Shown here piece after piece: positions 12,168 through 24,833 of a stretch of DNA of 64,000 nucleotides. The notes beneath the pieces are model-generated. The model was not told the DNA's origin. It saw only the letters and a list, made by a program, of their open reading frames with translations, and did not search any database. The translations under genes were made by a program, and so were the position numbers. Position 1 is the first letter of the stretch, and the number at the start of each line of letters is the position of its first letter. The DNA is from Medicago truncatula. Taxonomy: Eukaryota > Streptophyta > Magnoliopsida > Fabales > Fabaceae. The stretch lies in contig NC_053046.1 in assembly GCF_003473485.1 (NCBI RefSeq), positions 42,431,832 to 42,495,831 of the forward strand, read 5' to 3'.

Positions 12168-15100
12168 ATGACAACAACTTCAAAAACAATCTCAGCAGCA
12201 CTAAAACTCATCGACAACAAGAAAGAAAACCTCAAAAAAGCATACGATGATCTTCAATCACACTCTTCTCATCTCTCTTCCTTCCCTCTTTCATGGCCTG
12301 ACATTGATTCTCACTTCACCACTCTCCACAACACTCTCTCTCAACGTTTCCTTCACCTTCAATCCCTAGAATCACAATTCCAACAAAATCACAACGACCC
12401 ATCAATCTCTTCTTCAAAATTATCCACCACAAAACCCAAAAATCAAAACTTTTCATCAATCAATAATGACCCATCTTCGAATTCTAACCCTACAATTCAA
12501 AACGGTGCAGTTTCAGGGTCTATAACTCATTTGGAAGGGTTGAGTGCATTGTGCAAGAAGAATGATGGAAAAGGGTTAAGGGATTTCATTCGTGTGAATT
12601 TTAAGGATAAGGTAACAATCAAGGATGAACTTCAGATTGCTTTTAAATGTGCATCAAATCCTGCAGATATGGTTCTTGATGCACTTGATGGTGTTTTTGG
12701 TGCAAATGCAGTGGTTGATGGAAAGGAATTACCTCGTTTGAATAAGAGAAGTTGTAATTTTTTGTTTCAGCAGTTGAGGGTTTTTTCTCCTTATGTTAGT
12801 TTTGATGTTAGGAAGAAAGCTAAGAGATTGTTTAGTCTGTGGAAGGTTAACTTGGTGAATGATGTTCATGAATCATGTTGGACCATGGCTTTTTTGCAAT
12901 TTGTTGCTGTGTATGATTTTTTGCCTGAATTGAATGTTGGTGAGCTTGCTGCTTATTCTGCTACTGCTGCTACTAATGATGAACTGCCTGACCTGTATCA
13001 GATTATTGCTTTGTCAGATAGAGTTCAAGGTAACAATCACTTAATTCAATTTGATTTGATTAGGGTTTTATTAGTAAGGTTTTAAGATTAGGAGCCGGTA
13101 TCGTGCAATTTTTGTCTGTGTATGATTTTTTGTCTGAATTGAATGTTGGTGAGCTTGCTGCTTATTCTGCTACTGCTGCTACTAATGATGAACTGCTTGA
13201 CCTGTATCAGATTATTGCTTTGTCAGATAGAGTTCAAGGTAACAATCACTTAATTCAATTTGATTTGATTAGGGTTTTATTAGTAAGGTTTTAAGATTAG
13301 GAGCCGGTATCGTGCAATTTTATTTGTTGCATGTTAATAGTTGATGTGACACAGTCACAATCCTGAATTGAATTTGATTTGATATAAGGTTTCATTTTTT
13401 AGCTTTTCAGATTAGGAGCTGGTATCATGCAGCTGTGTTTGTAGCATGTTAGTAGTTGTTGTGACACAACACAATCCTAATTGAATTTGATTTAGGGTTT
13501 CATTTTTTGAGGTGTTAAGACTACGAGCTGTTGTGTTTGTAGCATGTTAGAAGTTGTTGTGACAGAACACAATCCTTTATCGAATTTGATTTGGTTTGAT
13601 TTAAGGTTTCATTTTTTGAGCTATTAAGATTATGAGCTGTATCCTGCAATTGTGTTTGTAGCATGCTACTAGTTGTTGTGAGTTGTGACTTGTGACACAA
13701 CACAATCCTTAATTGAATTTGATTTGATTTGATTTAAGGTTTCATTTTTTGAGCTGTTAAAATTAGGAGCCGGTATTGTGCAATTGTATTTGTAGCATGT
13801 TGATAGTTGCCGTGATAATACTGTTTTTGTTACATTGTTCTTGGAGTTCGTTGGAATTTTGGTTTTGAAATCTTTTAATGGTATGGAGCAGTGTTCTCAT
13901 GTCAAGTAGCGGCTATAGTGTATTGGAATTTTAACAAACCGCTATTATTCCGTGATATGTGTTTAGTATAAATTGTTGTCAAATAGCGGCTATAGTAGCG
14001 GTATAAGTTATAACATTGCAATGTAGTATAATTTGAACAAACCGTTACTTTCAACGATATGCAATTGACAACGCTAGTATGAGGTTGTAATTTAAAATGC
14101 TGACAGTTGACACTGCTGTTAGTTTTTTCTAGTGTCACCCTTTTAACAGGCATGACAACAAAAGGCTTTTAGGTTGTAAAGACTGATTTTTGTTTATCTT
14201 GCAGATGTTATTCAGAAACTTATTGAAAGGGGCAAACAAATTTTGGCTGTCAAGTTTATTTTTCACTTCAAACTTACTGAGAAGACCCCACCCGTTCCTG
14301 TTTTGAAAGCTTATGTGAATGATGCGGAGAAACTTGCTAAAAGACTCGCCTCCGAGGGAAAGTCGCTGGTAAGTATGGAGCCCCGGTTTATTTCCTGGTG
14401 CATGATGTGACTGCCTATACTATATTTATTTAGTTCTTTTCTTTCTTTTTTTGCAGAATGAGATAAAATCTAGAGAAATTCATGCACTGAAATCAGTCAT
14501 TAAGGTTATTGAGAGTTACAACCTTGATTCTGAGTTTCCGCGTGCAAGCATTGAACGGCGTATAGAAGAATTGAGCAAGCAGCGCAAGGTTGGTGGAAAA
14601 CCCGTTGCGCCAGCTTTTGCTGCAATGCCTCTTCAGCATCCACAACAACAACTAAGTGGGATCAAGCGTCCTCTAACATCTGCTCCATTCGGTCCAGCAC
14701 CTGTCCTTAATAATGCCGGTGGCACCCCTTCAACCATACACCAATACCAACAACCTCATTTCCAGTCAACAAGTTTGTTGCCGGAACATCCAAATCCATA
14801 CATGAGTATGCCGCCAACCACGCCATTTGGCATGAAGGCGGCAACTCCAACAGTTTCTTCCTATACAGGTCCTTCAACTGGGCCTTATGGTCTTGATGGT
14901 GTCCCAATGGGTCCTATTGGCAACCTCAATCAAGGTGGTTCTCATCTGAATTCATCACAGCCACAGGTTATGCCTGGTTATTATGTGCCGATGGGTCCTA
15001 ATGGCAACCTCAGTCAAGGTGGTTCTCATCCGAATTCGTCAGAGCCACGAGTTATGCCTGGTTATTATGCCACAATGGGTCCCAGTGGCAACCTCGATCA

Positions 15101-15218
15101 AGGTGGTTCTCATCCAAATCCGTCTGAGCCACAAGTTATGCCGGGTTATTACGATAGTATGTCTGCCTCCGGTGGTTATGGTCTGCAACATTATTACGGA
15201 ACATCTTATCCTCAATAG
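12168..15218 (+). CDS. FRIGIDA-like protein
   Basis: Plant nuclear protein of the FRIGIDA family, whose founder promotes FLC transcription in Arabidopsis; other FRL members have varied or unknown roles. Three exons: 12168-13029, 14205-14368 and 14457-15218, with consensus splice sites and matching phases, giving 595 aa. The N-terminal ~90 residues are helical with a predicted coiled coil (LKLIDNKKENLKKAYDDLQ). The FRIGIDA domain runs from about residue 120 (LEGLSALCKKNDGKGLRDF) to about 390, including DVIQKLIERGKQILAVKF at the exon 1/2 junction. The C-terminus is low complexity, rich in Pro, Gly, Gln and Tyr, and carries three 28-residue repeats. ATG 12168 is chosen as the first ATG after an A-rich leader. 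Intron 1 has an exon-fragment duplication and a minisatellite, listed separately. Which FRL member it is cannot be told. Confidence 0.9.
12896..13313 (+). repeat. 209-bp tandem duplication over exon 1 end
   Basis: The last 134 bp of exon 1, its splice donor and 75 bp of intron (about 12896-13104) are repeated directly at 13105-13313 with few changes (for example TGCCTGAA against TGTCTGAA). Period 209 bp, fixed by equivalent points such as GTATGATTTTTTG at 12911 and 13120. Copy 2 therefore carries an intact exon-like reading frame and a second identical donor after 13238, but no acceptor of its own is obvious. Reading from copy 1 into copy 2 meets a stop at 13083-13085. Confidence 0.85.
13297..13815 (+). 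repeat. Intronic minisatellite, ~110-130 bp period
   Basis: Five diverged copies of a unit containing GATTAGGAGC(C/T)GGTAT..GTGCAATTGT..TTTGTAGCATGTTA..AGTTGTTGTGACACAACACAATCC..AATTTGATTT..GGTTTCATTTTTTGAGC. Equivalent GATTAGGAGC points fall near 13297, 13411, 13521, 13631 and 13762. It lies inside intron 1 of the FRIGIDA-like gene and overlaps the 3' end of the 209-bp duplication. Confidence 0.75.
13895..14080. repeat. Decayed MITE-like sequence in FRL intron 1
   Basis: AAGTAGCGGCTATAGT and AAATAGCGGCTATAGTAGCGG occur 70-80 bp apart, with AACAAACCGCTATT and AACAAACCGTTACT, in partly inverted arrangement. This resembles dispersed legume MITE ends; I cannot define termini or a target duplication. 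Confidence 0.35.
14907..15158 (+). repeat. Three 84-bp in-frame repeats in FRL exon 3
   Basis: ATGGGTCC starts at 14907, 14991 and 15075, exactly 84 bp apart. Each unit encodes 28 residues of the form MGP.GNL.QGGSH.N.S.P.VMPGYY. The repeats lie in the disordered C-terminal tail and keep the reading frame, so they lengthen the protein without breaking it. Confidence 0.85.
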
Positions 15219-16883
15219 GTTAAGCAATTGCTTTATTTTTTAATACTGAATTCCTAGGTTGATATTATAGTTTCTTGCACTTTTGGCTTTCGGTTATAGA
15301 AGCAGAACTTGTTTTAGTGTTCACTAAGATTATATGAAAGGAATTAGATTAAACATTTAAGAATCACAAGGATTGTTCGTCATGATCATCTTTGAACTTT
15401 GTTCTCTCTCTTCCTAACTGCGTAGCCTCCATTATTTTCGCAGGCAATGAAGCTTAAACCAGATTTGGAAAATAATACTCACCAGAATAGAAATTTTCTA
15501 CATTTATATTAGGCATAATTTTGCTCTAAAATTATTAAACAAGCAGATTCATAATTATTTTTATTTTTTTTATCTATCTCTTGTCTTAGTAGTTAAAATT
15601 GCTTATCAACAACCGAGAAGTATTTTATTTCTTGATTTTCAGTCAAGTATTTTTCTTTCAAATGTCCTTCCAAATAAATTGCTACTATTATATTTATTTA
15701 CACAATGAAAACATTTCTGACAGCAACAAATTGAATTGGATCAAATGAAATTAGATTTGTCAAATGACAAATATTATAAGTTAATACATTAACATTAACA
15801 TTATAAGTTAAAACACAAACATTATTGAAGAACCTACACATTGCTTTTGATATGTAATGCAAGAATCGACACATTGATATCAACAGTACAACCCATTTCA
15901 TAAATATGTTGAAGATCAAAGAAAATGCCCAACTATTAGCAAAAAAAAAAAATGCCCAACTCAGTTAAACTATTTACTAGCAAAAAAACAAAACCAAAAC
16001 CTGCACACAATATTTGAAAGAAAAAAAAAAATCCATTGTAGACAATTAGGAGTTAGGAAAAACCGTGCATGGGAATTGGAAATTGCTGAAATTGCGAAAG
16101 ATGGATCGCTAAAGTTTGCGGAATTTATTTTTTACGGTTTGATTCATTCAAAATATTAATTTCACACCATTAATTTCTATCTATCATATCTCACAAGAGA
16201 AGGCATTCCACCAACAAAAAAGAGGGCCATAGGTACTTCCACAACTCATTGTCATTGATATATCTGCATGTATTTTGTGTTTGATCTTGTCAAATGGAGC
16301 CCTTCATAAACATTTTAGTGTAATTTTCATTTCATTATCATCTTATTCTCTTTCCAATCAAAAAATGTTTTGGAATTGGAAAATTCAAGTTTTGAAGACA
16401 TAGTAGATGATCTTATTTATAAATCACACACTGTTACCACTTTGAATCATTGTAAAAAATAATTATATTGTTAACAATTTTTTTTTGTAACAATATTAGG
16501 GTCAAAGCTACGACAGCTCAAAACAAATTAAAGAATCAAAGTTTATTGTAGATATTTTATGCTACATGTAGACTTAGAGTGAGTTTATTAAGAATCCAAA
16601 TTGAATTCTACAATTGGAGATTTATTTAGTAGCAAGTCCATATAACACTTATTGTGATATGTCTTAGTGGCTATTTGGTTGTTCTAGCCACAACTTTTTT
16701 TTTTTTTTATGTAAAAATTTGAGCTGAGGTTTCAAGAAAAGTGTCATGTCATCAACAAAGAATTTTAGTTTTGGAAATCATAAAGATAATTGTAATAAAT
16801 ATGATAAATATTTATTTTTAATGGATTTTATATAGGTTGAATTGAAATAGTTTGAAGATTGAGATTTGAGGCATAGAGGTAAA
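15219..16883. other. Intergenic between FRL gene and pseudogene
   Basis: AT-rich 3' flank of the FRIGIDA-like gene. No gene, RNA or defined transposon recognised; several A and T homopolymers. Confidence 0.5.
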
Positions 16884-19505
16884 ATGGATTTTGCTTATGG
16901 ACCTGAAAGAAACCATTTATTTGTTCCCGGGTCTACCAACATCCCTGAACATGTTATACGTGCAATGAACAGAAACAAAACAATGAGAATCATCGTACTC
17001 TAGCAATAACAACATTGACAAAAACTTTACTTGATGATGTCAAGAAAATTTTCAAGACTGTTTATGGAATTTCATTTCTCATCCCCACAACTGGTATTGT
17101 ATAATTGGTCTTGTCAAATTGTTCACTAATCTATTTATATATTAATTCAGTTTAGATGATGTTAGTCTAATATATTTCCTTAGTCATTACAATGTTTTCT
17201 AGTTGACTAGATCTTTTACTTTTTTACATTGAGGACTTAAACACGTCCTACTAAGATTGAAATTGAAAAATCTTGATCACATTGACACGTTTCGGACAAT
17301 TTCTATTGACCGACTCAAAGTCAATGCTATTATGATTGAAAACTTTCAATTTCATGAATTATATTGAAATTTCGTTAATTTTCTCGACAAGTTATCCGAC
17401 ACTTATAATTTAAGTTTTGATCGTTCATTTTTTTCCAGGTACTGGTGCATAGGAGAGTGCACTGACAAATACAATGTCTCCTGGGTATCGTACTATATCT
17501 TTTCTAATTGGCCAATTCAGTTTGCTTTGGATTGAACAACAAAAACGCCTCAACTTTAAGGTTGATGTTGTAGAAAGTGAATGGGGACAGGGTGCCAATC
17601 TTGAAGCTCTAGAATTAAACTTGCTTCGGATAAAACACATATCATACCATAAAGGCAATTTGTATTGTTCACAATGAGACAACAACAGGGGTCACAAATA
17701 ACTTGACTAAAGTGAGAAAAATCCTTGGTGAGAATCCCTCATGACTTTTATTAAATTATTATGTAGTATTTTAGTCATGATCATAACTTTGCATGTTTAT
17801 GTATTGAGAGATATTTGAATTTGTTGGAACATTGTCTTACTTGTAAGTTTTAAATCCTGCTTCTTTGATTATTGCCATTGGTGAAACTTCCAAATTTTCC
17901 TTGTATTTGTGATACCTTGTCGATCATATGCGTTTGTGATACCTTGTGGATTGTGTGCACATGAAGTGTCTACGTATAGTCATATTTTGCATTGCAATAA
18001 GGTGTGATATAATTGATTTCAAATGCTATATTTCGGGTCTCATTACATTTGGTTGACTTGACTATGATTTCATGATTCAACTCGAAATAAGTCTAAAATA
18101 TGCACGACATAATGTGTTTTCTTAGGACAATTTTTTTGGTCTAAAACTATGTATCATTCTTTTCCAATCAATAGTTTTCAAGCATGTAGTTTTAATTATT
18201 ATTGTATATTTTTCACTTGTTAATATATCTTACACAAAGTGATTATCCCCACGTTATGTTTTTGACTCGGACAAGTACCAGCACCCAGCACTCATTATTG
18301 GAGATGCTGTGTTTTCGATCGGTGCTCTTGATTTTCGCATGGATGAATGGGGTGTAGACGTGGTAGTGACTAGCTCTCAGAAAGCTCTTTCTCTCCCTAC
18401 AGGAATGGGAATTGTATGTGCAGGACCTAAAGCCATCGAAGCTTCGAAATCTGCTTGATCACTTAGATCTTTCTTTGATTAGAATGGTTACTTGAAATGC
18501 TACAACTTGGGAACTTATTGGCCATACACTCCTTCCATTCCATTGCTCTATGGTCTAAGGGCAGCCCTTGACTTGATTTTTGAGGAAGGATTTGAAAATG
18601 TGATTTTAAGGCACAAGCGTTTAACCAAAGCAACCAGGTAATTCATAATTTGGTTTATTTGTGTCGGATATTTGTCCATACTTAGATGTCCAGTTATGAT
18701 CAAGAGAGATATGTTGAAATTGCACATCGACTAGAGATTTGGTCAAAGTAATTTTTATGCGGCTCATAAATTTCTAATTTTTACTGCTTAAATTTATTGT
18801 GTTTCCTATGTCTTATATGCTATATGTAGGCTTGCAGTAGAGGCATGGGGATTGAAGAATTGTTGCCAACAGGAGGAGGAGTGGTATAGTGCCAGTGTGA
18901 CTGCTATTATTGTTCCTCCTAACATTGACAACGGTGAAATAGTTAGTAGGGCATGGAAGAGATACAATTTAAGCTTAGGAGGTGGATTGAACAAAGTTGC
19001 TGGGAAAGTTTTTAGAATAGGACATGTTGGCAATCTAAATGAGGTAAACTATTTATTTTCTCATACATATATCATCGTCACATATTGCACGGATATTAGT
19101 CAAGAAAAAACATTTTTTTGGCTTTTATTTAGATAGAGACATTAATTTATTCAATTATCTAATAGCAAAGGCTAGCGTTTATTTAATCATAGTATCATAA
19201 CAAAAAGTAACTATTGTTGATGTTGTTATCTATACTATTACATGAATTTAACAAATAAAAGTACAAATAGAAAAAAAAATCATTAGACAATGTTAAAAAT
19301 TTATAATATACAAAATTGTCATTTATAAAAATAAAATAAAATTATTTCATGTGTTATATATTTGCAGTTGCAACTTTTGGGTTGTCTTGCTGGTGTGGAG
19401 ATGATACTCAAAGAAGTGGGTTACCTGCTCAAGCTTGGAAGTGGAGTTGCTGCTGCAAGTGCTTATTTACTGAACAATGTTCCTCTAATCCCTTCAAGAA
19501 TCTGA
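16884..19505 (+). pseudogene. AGT1: Serine-glyoxylate aminotransferase pseudogene
   Basis: Remnant of the peroxisomal photorespiratory enzyme that transfers the amino group of serine to glyoxylate. Exons are about 16884-17093, 17439-17727, 18276-18637, 18830-19043 and 19368-19505, mostly with good splice sites. Recognisable blocks are HLFVPGSTNIPEHVIRAMNR, FLIGQFSLLWIEQQKRLNF, ALDFRMDEWGVDVVV, the PLP-lysine block SSQKALSLPTGMG, GTYWPYTPSIPLLYGLRAAL and KVAGKVFRIGH. The C-terminus is PSRI, a peroxisomal PTS1-like end. Lesions: a frameshift near 16975-16985, nonsense TAG at 17450-17452 where tryptophan is usual, a frameshift near 17655, TGA at 18456-18458 and TAG at 18480-18482. The exon-intron form shows a DNA-level duplicate rather than a retrocopy. 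The first-exon ATG and the PTS1 are still present, so inactivation may be fairly recent. It is also conceivable that some lesions are assembly errors. Confidence 0.9.
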
Positions 19506-19539
19506 GTCACATGAATTATTTGTACGATTGTTTCTTTTA

Positions 19540-19797
19540 CTCCCTCCGTCTCTTAATAAGTGACACAATTGACCCAATTACGCATACCAATGCGTAAATT
19601 TGAGTTTAAATATCTTGAATAATATATTGGAAAAAATTATGAAAATTTGATATTTTGAAAATACTCATCGAGACGAATCTAACGACATCTTATATGATAT
19701 TATTTATCTTTGTATATTAGTAGAAAAATATGGTCAAAGTAAGTTAGGTCAAAATTGCACATTTTTAAACATATCATTTATTGAGGGACGGAGGGAG
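19540..19797. mobile_element. Stowaway-type MITE
   Basis: A 258-bp element bounded by TA (19538-19539 and 19798-19799) with inverted ends CTCCCTCCGTC / GACGGAGGGAG, the Tc1/mariner Stowaway signature. It sits 34 bp beyond the aminotransferase pseudogene stop. AT-rich, non-coding. Confidence 0.85.
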
Positions 19798-19928
19798 TAT
19801 GTTCTTTCATGTCTTTTATTGTATCTGTGCAATGGATTGGGAATAATGTGAATGGATTGGAAATAATTGAGAGTTGGCGGAGGGACATTTTCCTTAGTCT
19901 TTCTACCCAAAAAAAAAAGTTTCCTTAA

Positions 19929-20829
19929 GACCATCCCCAATGGTTCAACACATTCAACACCATTCAACATCCACTTTTTCAATTCCCAACGCTCCACATC
20001 ATTTTCTCTCTCTTATTCAACATTCATTCAACTTTTACCCTCTCCAATGGTTTTTCATTCAACACTATACCCCACCACTTTTTATTTCTTATTCTTATTT
20101 AATTTTTGTTTTTATAATTACATAAAATTATCGATTATAATTAAATTAAAATAATACAATTAACTATTTATTTTTTAGTATTTTTGGAAGAAAAAAAATT
20201 TGTAAAATAATTTATTTTTATTTTCTTAATTTAAAATGCAAGTACAACAAACTAAGCACGCGACACACAAATAACTTAAAATGCAATTCCAAACTTTGGG
20301 TGTTGAAATGGTTATTATTGGGATCCATTTAACTAAAAATAAGATTAAAACTTCACTTAGTTTGCTAATAGAAAGATAATAATAAGAAGAAGATAGTGAA
20401 AAACTTAGTTATTTTTTCTGTGTTCAAATCAAATGAAACAAGTCTCTATTTATAGAGAAAAAAAATCATGAATTTTGGTATTTTTTTTATTTTTTTTAAA
20501 ATTAATTTACAACGAAATAATTGAGGTCCAATTATTAAAATTATAAGAATCCGGACAACCAATTAAAACGCGCCACGTGTCCCTATATATCCAAAAGTCG
20601 TTTCTCTCTCCGCGTCTCTGACCACTCACGCGCCCTGTCGGCGCGTGTGCTGCACGCGCCATTTTTCAGCCAATTGCAGCGCGCCGCGTGGCATTCCGTA
20701 CTGCATTCAACACAATTGAATCCATTCATCTTCTCTCTCCTCTTTCTTCCAATTCAACACTCATTAAACATGCCATTGGAGAGAAAAATGCTCTTGAATG
20801 GCATATTAAACACACCATTGAACATGGTC
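19929..20829. mobile_element. PIF/Harbinger-type MITE
   Basis: A 901-bp element flanked by TAA (19926-19928 and 20830-20832) with inverted ends GACCATCCCCAATGG and, on the complement, GACCATGTTCAATGG. The 3-bp TWA duplication fits the PIF/Harbinger superfamily. The first and last ~150 bp are rich in repeated CATTCAACA-type words; the centre has GC-rich stretches with CACGTG. Non-coding. Confidence 0.7.
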
Positions 20830-22461
20830 TAAGTTGTACACGTCATTTTGCTATTTCTACGCTACTTTTAGAAATGGTCATAAAATGCTTTGTTGTTAGT
20901 TTTTTTTTTCTACATTGCCCCTTGATGAATTGGGTGTAATTTATTCCCATAAAAAATAAAAAACTCATTTTTTCATCTTTATTATGATAATGAGTTGTCA
21001 TTTTCATCTCAAGAACATTAAACTTTTTCATATTGTTCATTCAACATGTGATCTTCATCTCTTTCGTTATCATAATCGAATCATAATTGTTATTAGAGGT
21101 AAATTAACCTTAATTCATCAATGGGCAAGATGAATTTTTTCTACAATCAGTTACAATTTTCATATCAAGAACATCAAATTTCTTCATCTCTTTCATTTAA
21201 CTTGAGATTTCCATATTTTTTGTTCTAAAATCGAATCATATTTATCATTAGAGGTAAATCACCTTGTTGTTGTGATTGTTTTGAAATCTATTTCAATCCA
21301 AAGAGAGATATTTGTACCAAATAAAAAGTTACAAAATATTGTACCAAAATAAATAAAAATAAATAAAGAAGTGATGCTTAGAAAGGAGGTGGAAGAGGGA
21401 ACGTGTCTATTGCTATCATGCATAACGATTTGGTGATCACTATTGTATATGACTTAATCCTCTATTGGGGCTATGCCCACGATTGAGAGGGGATGAGAAC
21501 TGTATGCAAAGCTGTGGGATTTTTTTAAGGCTGCAAAACCAGTATTGAAGTTGCTTCAGTAAACATCTCACACACTTCTTGAGGATTTCTTCGACACTTA
21601 TTTACCAATACTTTTTGCAATATCTCCAAAACAAATACTCGTGTTTGAAAAGCTTACATATGCAAGATAGTTGTAGATAAATTATAAAACGAACGACGTG
21701 ATCGACATCATTCATTTATTTATTACTATTATTTTATTTCCCATACCAAGTTCGTTAATGTTGGATATTTGAGTATCGACTTCATTGTTTCTCCTGTATA
21801 TATGTTTTGCAGCTTTTATATTTTTTTTTAAGTCTTCTCTCAGTAGGGTAAGTTATTGGCTTTGTTAATTATTCATCTCAAATTCCAGCCACTAAACAAA
21901 CTTCTTGAAAGAAAAAAATATTAGTCACAAACTCTAGTTTTACCTTAGAATTTAAATAGTATAGTACTTAAAAAAAGATAAATGTATGAGAGGAAATTGA
22001 AACTATTTTACCTATGAATTGATTTATTACCTATGAAAAGATGTGTCAAGTATAGACTGTTTATCTCACCTTTGCTAATCTTGGTTATATGTTGATGGTT
22101 TGATAATGTAACGTGTAAGAGACCTCGTTTTCTGTATGTTTGGAAATGTTTATATTCAATGATGGTTGAGATGTGTTCTCATGTGTGTTCCATGATAATC
22201 GGTCGTATATATATGACTTCCCAGCTTTACTTGATTGATACTACCATATTCCATCATATTACGTAAATATTAAATTATTTTTTAATATTATTTCATTACA
22301 TAATACGACAAAATGCTATAATTTGATTTAGTTCAAGTTTACACTAAAATCATCTTCCGTGACATTTCCATATAGCGGGTGTCATTAGACTTACGAAACA
22401 GTGTTTCTCGTCCTTAAAAATTGCTTAAAATTCAATAATTTGAGCCAGATATATATACAAA

Positions 22462-22725
22462 TTGTTTGAATATGATGTTGTTAAGAGTCACAAATTAAAT
22501 AAGTATGTATTCATGAATGATAATCGGTCATTTAAAAATGATATTCCAACTTCTCTAAAATTTATTGAGCCCTCCACTATTAGACCACGTGGTGTTGTGG
22601 GTTTTATAAGGAAGTTAGACGCAACTCAAATTCCTATCCAAGTTCTAAGTGATGTATCATGCTACTGCCACTTGACACTACATGCAATTGAACCCAAATT
22701 GAGTTCATTAAAACTTTGTCATTGA
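22462..22725 (+). CDS. Unrecognised small open frame (doubtful)
   Basis: An 87-codon frame from ATG to TGA with mixed composition (for example STIRPRGVVGFIRKLDATQ). I do not recognise a family. It has no visible promoter or splice partners and lies in repeat-rich intergenic DNA, so it could be a fragment of a decayed gene or chance. Listed only because its composition is less biased than surrounding random frames. Confidence 0.15.
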   Translation: MFEYDVVKSHKLNKYVFMNDNRSFKNDIPTSLKFIEPSTIRPRGVVGFIRKLDATQIPIQVLSDVSCYCHLTLHAIEPKLSSLKLCH

Positions 22726-22980
22726 AGATGCTTTCACTATTAAAGTTATTAAACGGTTTTTTTAGTGGTGGTCGACGTTTGAACGAATCCCTAACCTTAT
22801 ATATATTATGTATTATCGTTGTTGATCAAGCACAAGTTTATCGTAAAAGAAGTAATAAAAAGTGAGCTGTTATTTAGGATTTAATTTCACTTTAGAATTT
22901 AGAGGAACCGCATCTTTTGGTAGGAAGATGTAGGCATAGGCTAAATTTTTAATACCCTCGTTCCTTCTATGAACTGTTAC

Positions 22981-23070
22981 TTGAGGTCCTTGTGAGTTTA
23001 GCTCAATTGATAAGGACAAAACATAATATATGTAAGGTTCGGGGTTCACACCCCGACCACCACAAAAAAA
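22981..23070 (+). mobile_element. Short tRNA-derived SINE
   Basis: A 90-bp body with A-box-like GTTTAGCTCAATTGATAAGG and B-box-like GGGGTTCACACCCC, ending in a short poly(A). Direct repeats AACTGTTAC (22972-22980 and 23071-23079) mark retroposition. It is related in layout to the SINE at 399-534 but lacks that copy's 3' half. Confidence 0.7.
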
Positions 23071-24833
23071 AACTGTTACACATTGAGAGAGTGTTAGAGA
23101 GTATTGGAAAGAGGGTTGCAAACGCTCCTTTTATTATATGAGAAGTGTTAGCAACACTTAAATTTTTATTGGATAAAATTTATGTGAGTTCCGCCACTTT
23201 ATCGATCTCATTTAAAAATGTAAACTCACGTTGATTTCACCAAATAAGAAATTGAGTATTAAAGATAATATTATAAAGAGAGTATTGTTATCGCCACTCT
23301 TTATCGTATATATATTATCGTTACTTTTTTCTCCAACTAAGGGATCAAGTTTTTTTGTTTTTGTTTTAGAGAAGTAAGTAATCAAGTTGAAGCCTCTAAA
23401 AAAAAGTAATCAAGTTGAAGTAACAAAAAGGTAAACACTAGCTAGTAGTTTGCGTAAAAAAGAGAGGTAAGTAACGATAAATTAGCAAGACGATTTTTAT
23501 GAATCTATTCAGGATTAAATTTAATCCATCTCCACACTATGCTGCTTAATTCACATATCACTTGATTTAATTCACTTATCACTTGATTTTGCATCACATT
23601 ATTGGTTTTGCAAGTGGATCAACAATCACTTATCACTTGTTTTGTTTACTACACACATATCCCACATGCATTTGCCGACAGTATATGTGTTCCTTGATTT
23701 GAATCAATGATCAAAGTTCAAATAATATAGCCAACAAACTACACATCATTTGCTTGATCTTGACTCTCCTATCCAAACGATTAAATTATTTGAATCTAAC
23801 CCTTTAGGGAACAAATTTTGGTTTAGCTTTAGTTTTCAATTTTAATTTAACATGTGGAAAGGGATTTGCAGTTTTTTACCCATCACTCATGTTGATTTTG
23901 TATGGTGAAGAGTAACATTGAGTTGGTACTTGTTACACCACTTTTCACTTTCAAATCTTACCTAGCTTAAAAATAGATAGCAAAGTTATCATAATAATTC
24001 TTTTAATCAACAAACAAATATTAGAATAATCATTTTGTTACGAAATCTTTGTCCAATAGTGAATAATTCAGTGACAAAATCATCAACCTCACACTCACAA
24101 CTTTAAAAAGTCTAAAAGTTCAATTTGCAACCAATTTTCTTCTCTCTCCGTCCCATCTCGTTCATCCCTAACTTTTAATTTTGTTTTGTGCAATAATTTA
24201 ATTTGATGATAATAAACTTTAACCATCTACCACATATTATCTATTAATCTATTATCTCTTACTATAATCTATAAAATCTAAGTGCGTTTTCTATCATCAC
24301 CACTCCAATCTTGCATTGTGGCTATGAGTGTTTATAGAAATTTTCTCTTTATTTGTGTTTTTGTAAATATTTTTAAAATTATTATTATCATTAAATAGTA
24401 TTACACTAAAAAAGTTATAGAAAATTTAACATCTATTGTGGCTATAAGTTTCATTGTGGCTATAAGTTTTATAGTAAAGAATATTTTGTATACTTCCTAC
24501 TTCCTAAAGTAATTGACTTAGTTGACTTTTAACACATGTTAATTTATAATTTTGATTTTTAATATCTTTAATTATATATTAGCAAAATTTATAAAAAATT
24601 GATATTTTAAAAAAATATTTATCGAAACAAATTCAACATTGTTTTAAATTTTTTGAAATAATAACCTAGTGGTTAGAAATTCAACCCTAACGATGAATAA
24701 ATAGAAAATAGAGAGTTTGAACCCTATCCCTGCATAGTGCAACTAAACACTATTCATGGAACAATCCTACGACATTTTAGCTACAATTTGTAATTATATA
24801 ATGGTAATAAAATATTGCAATTAAAATATGTTA

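Noticed and set aside
13103-13294. 63-codon open frame after FRIGIDA-like exon 1
   Set aside because: It is the second copy of the duplicated exon end, lying in intron 1; not a separate gene.
21495-21660. Protein-like text (LLEDFFDTYLPILFA) with a stop in frame
   Set aside because: Too short and broken to assign to a family; mentioned in the intergenic entry only.
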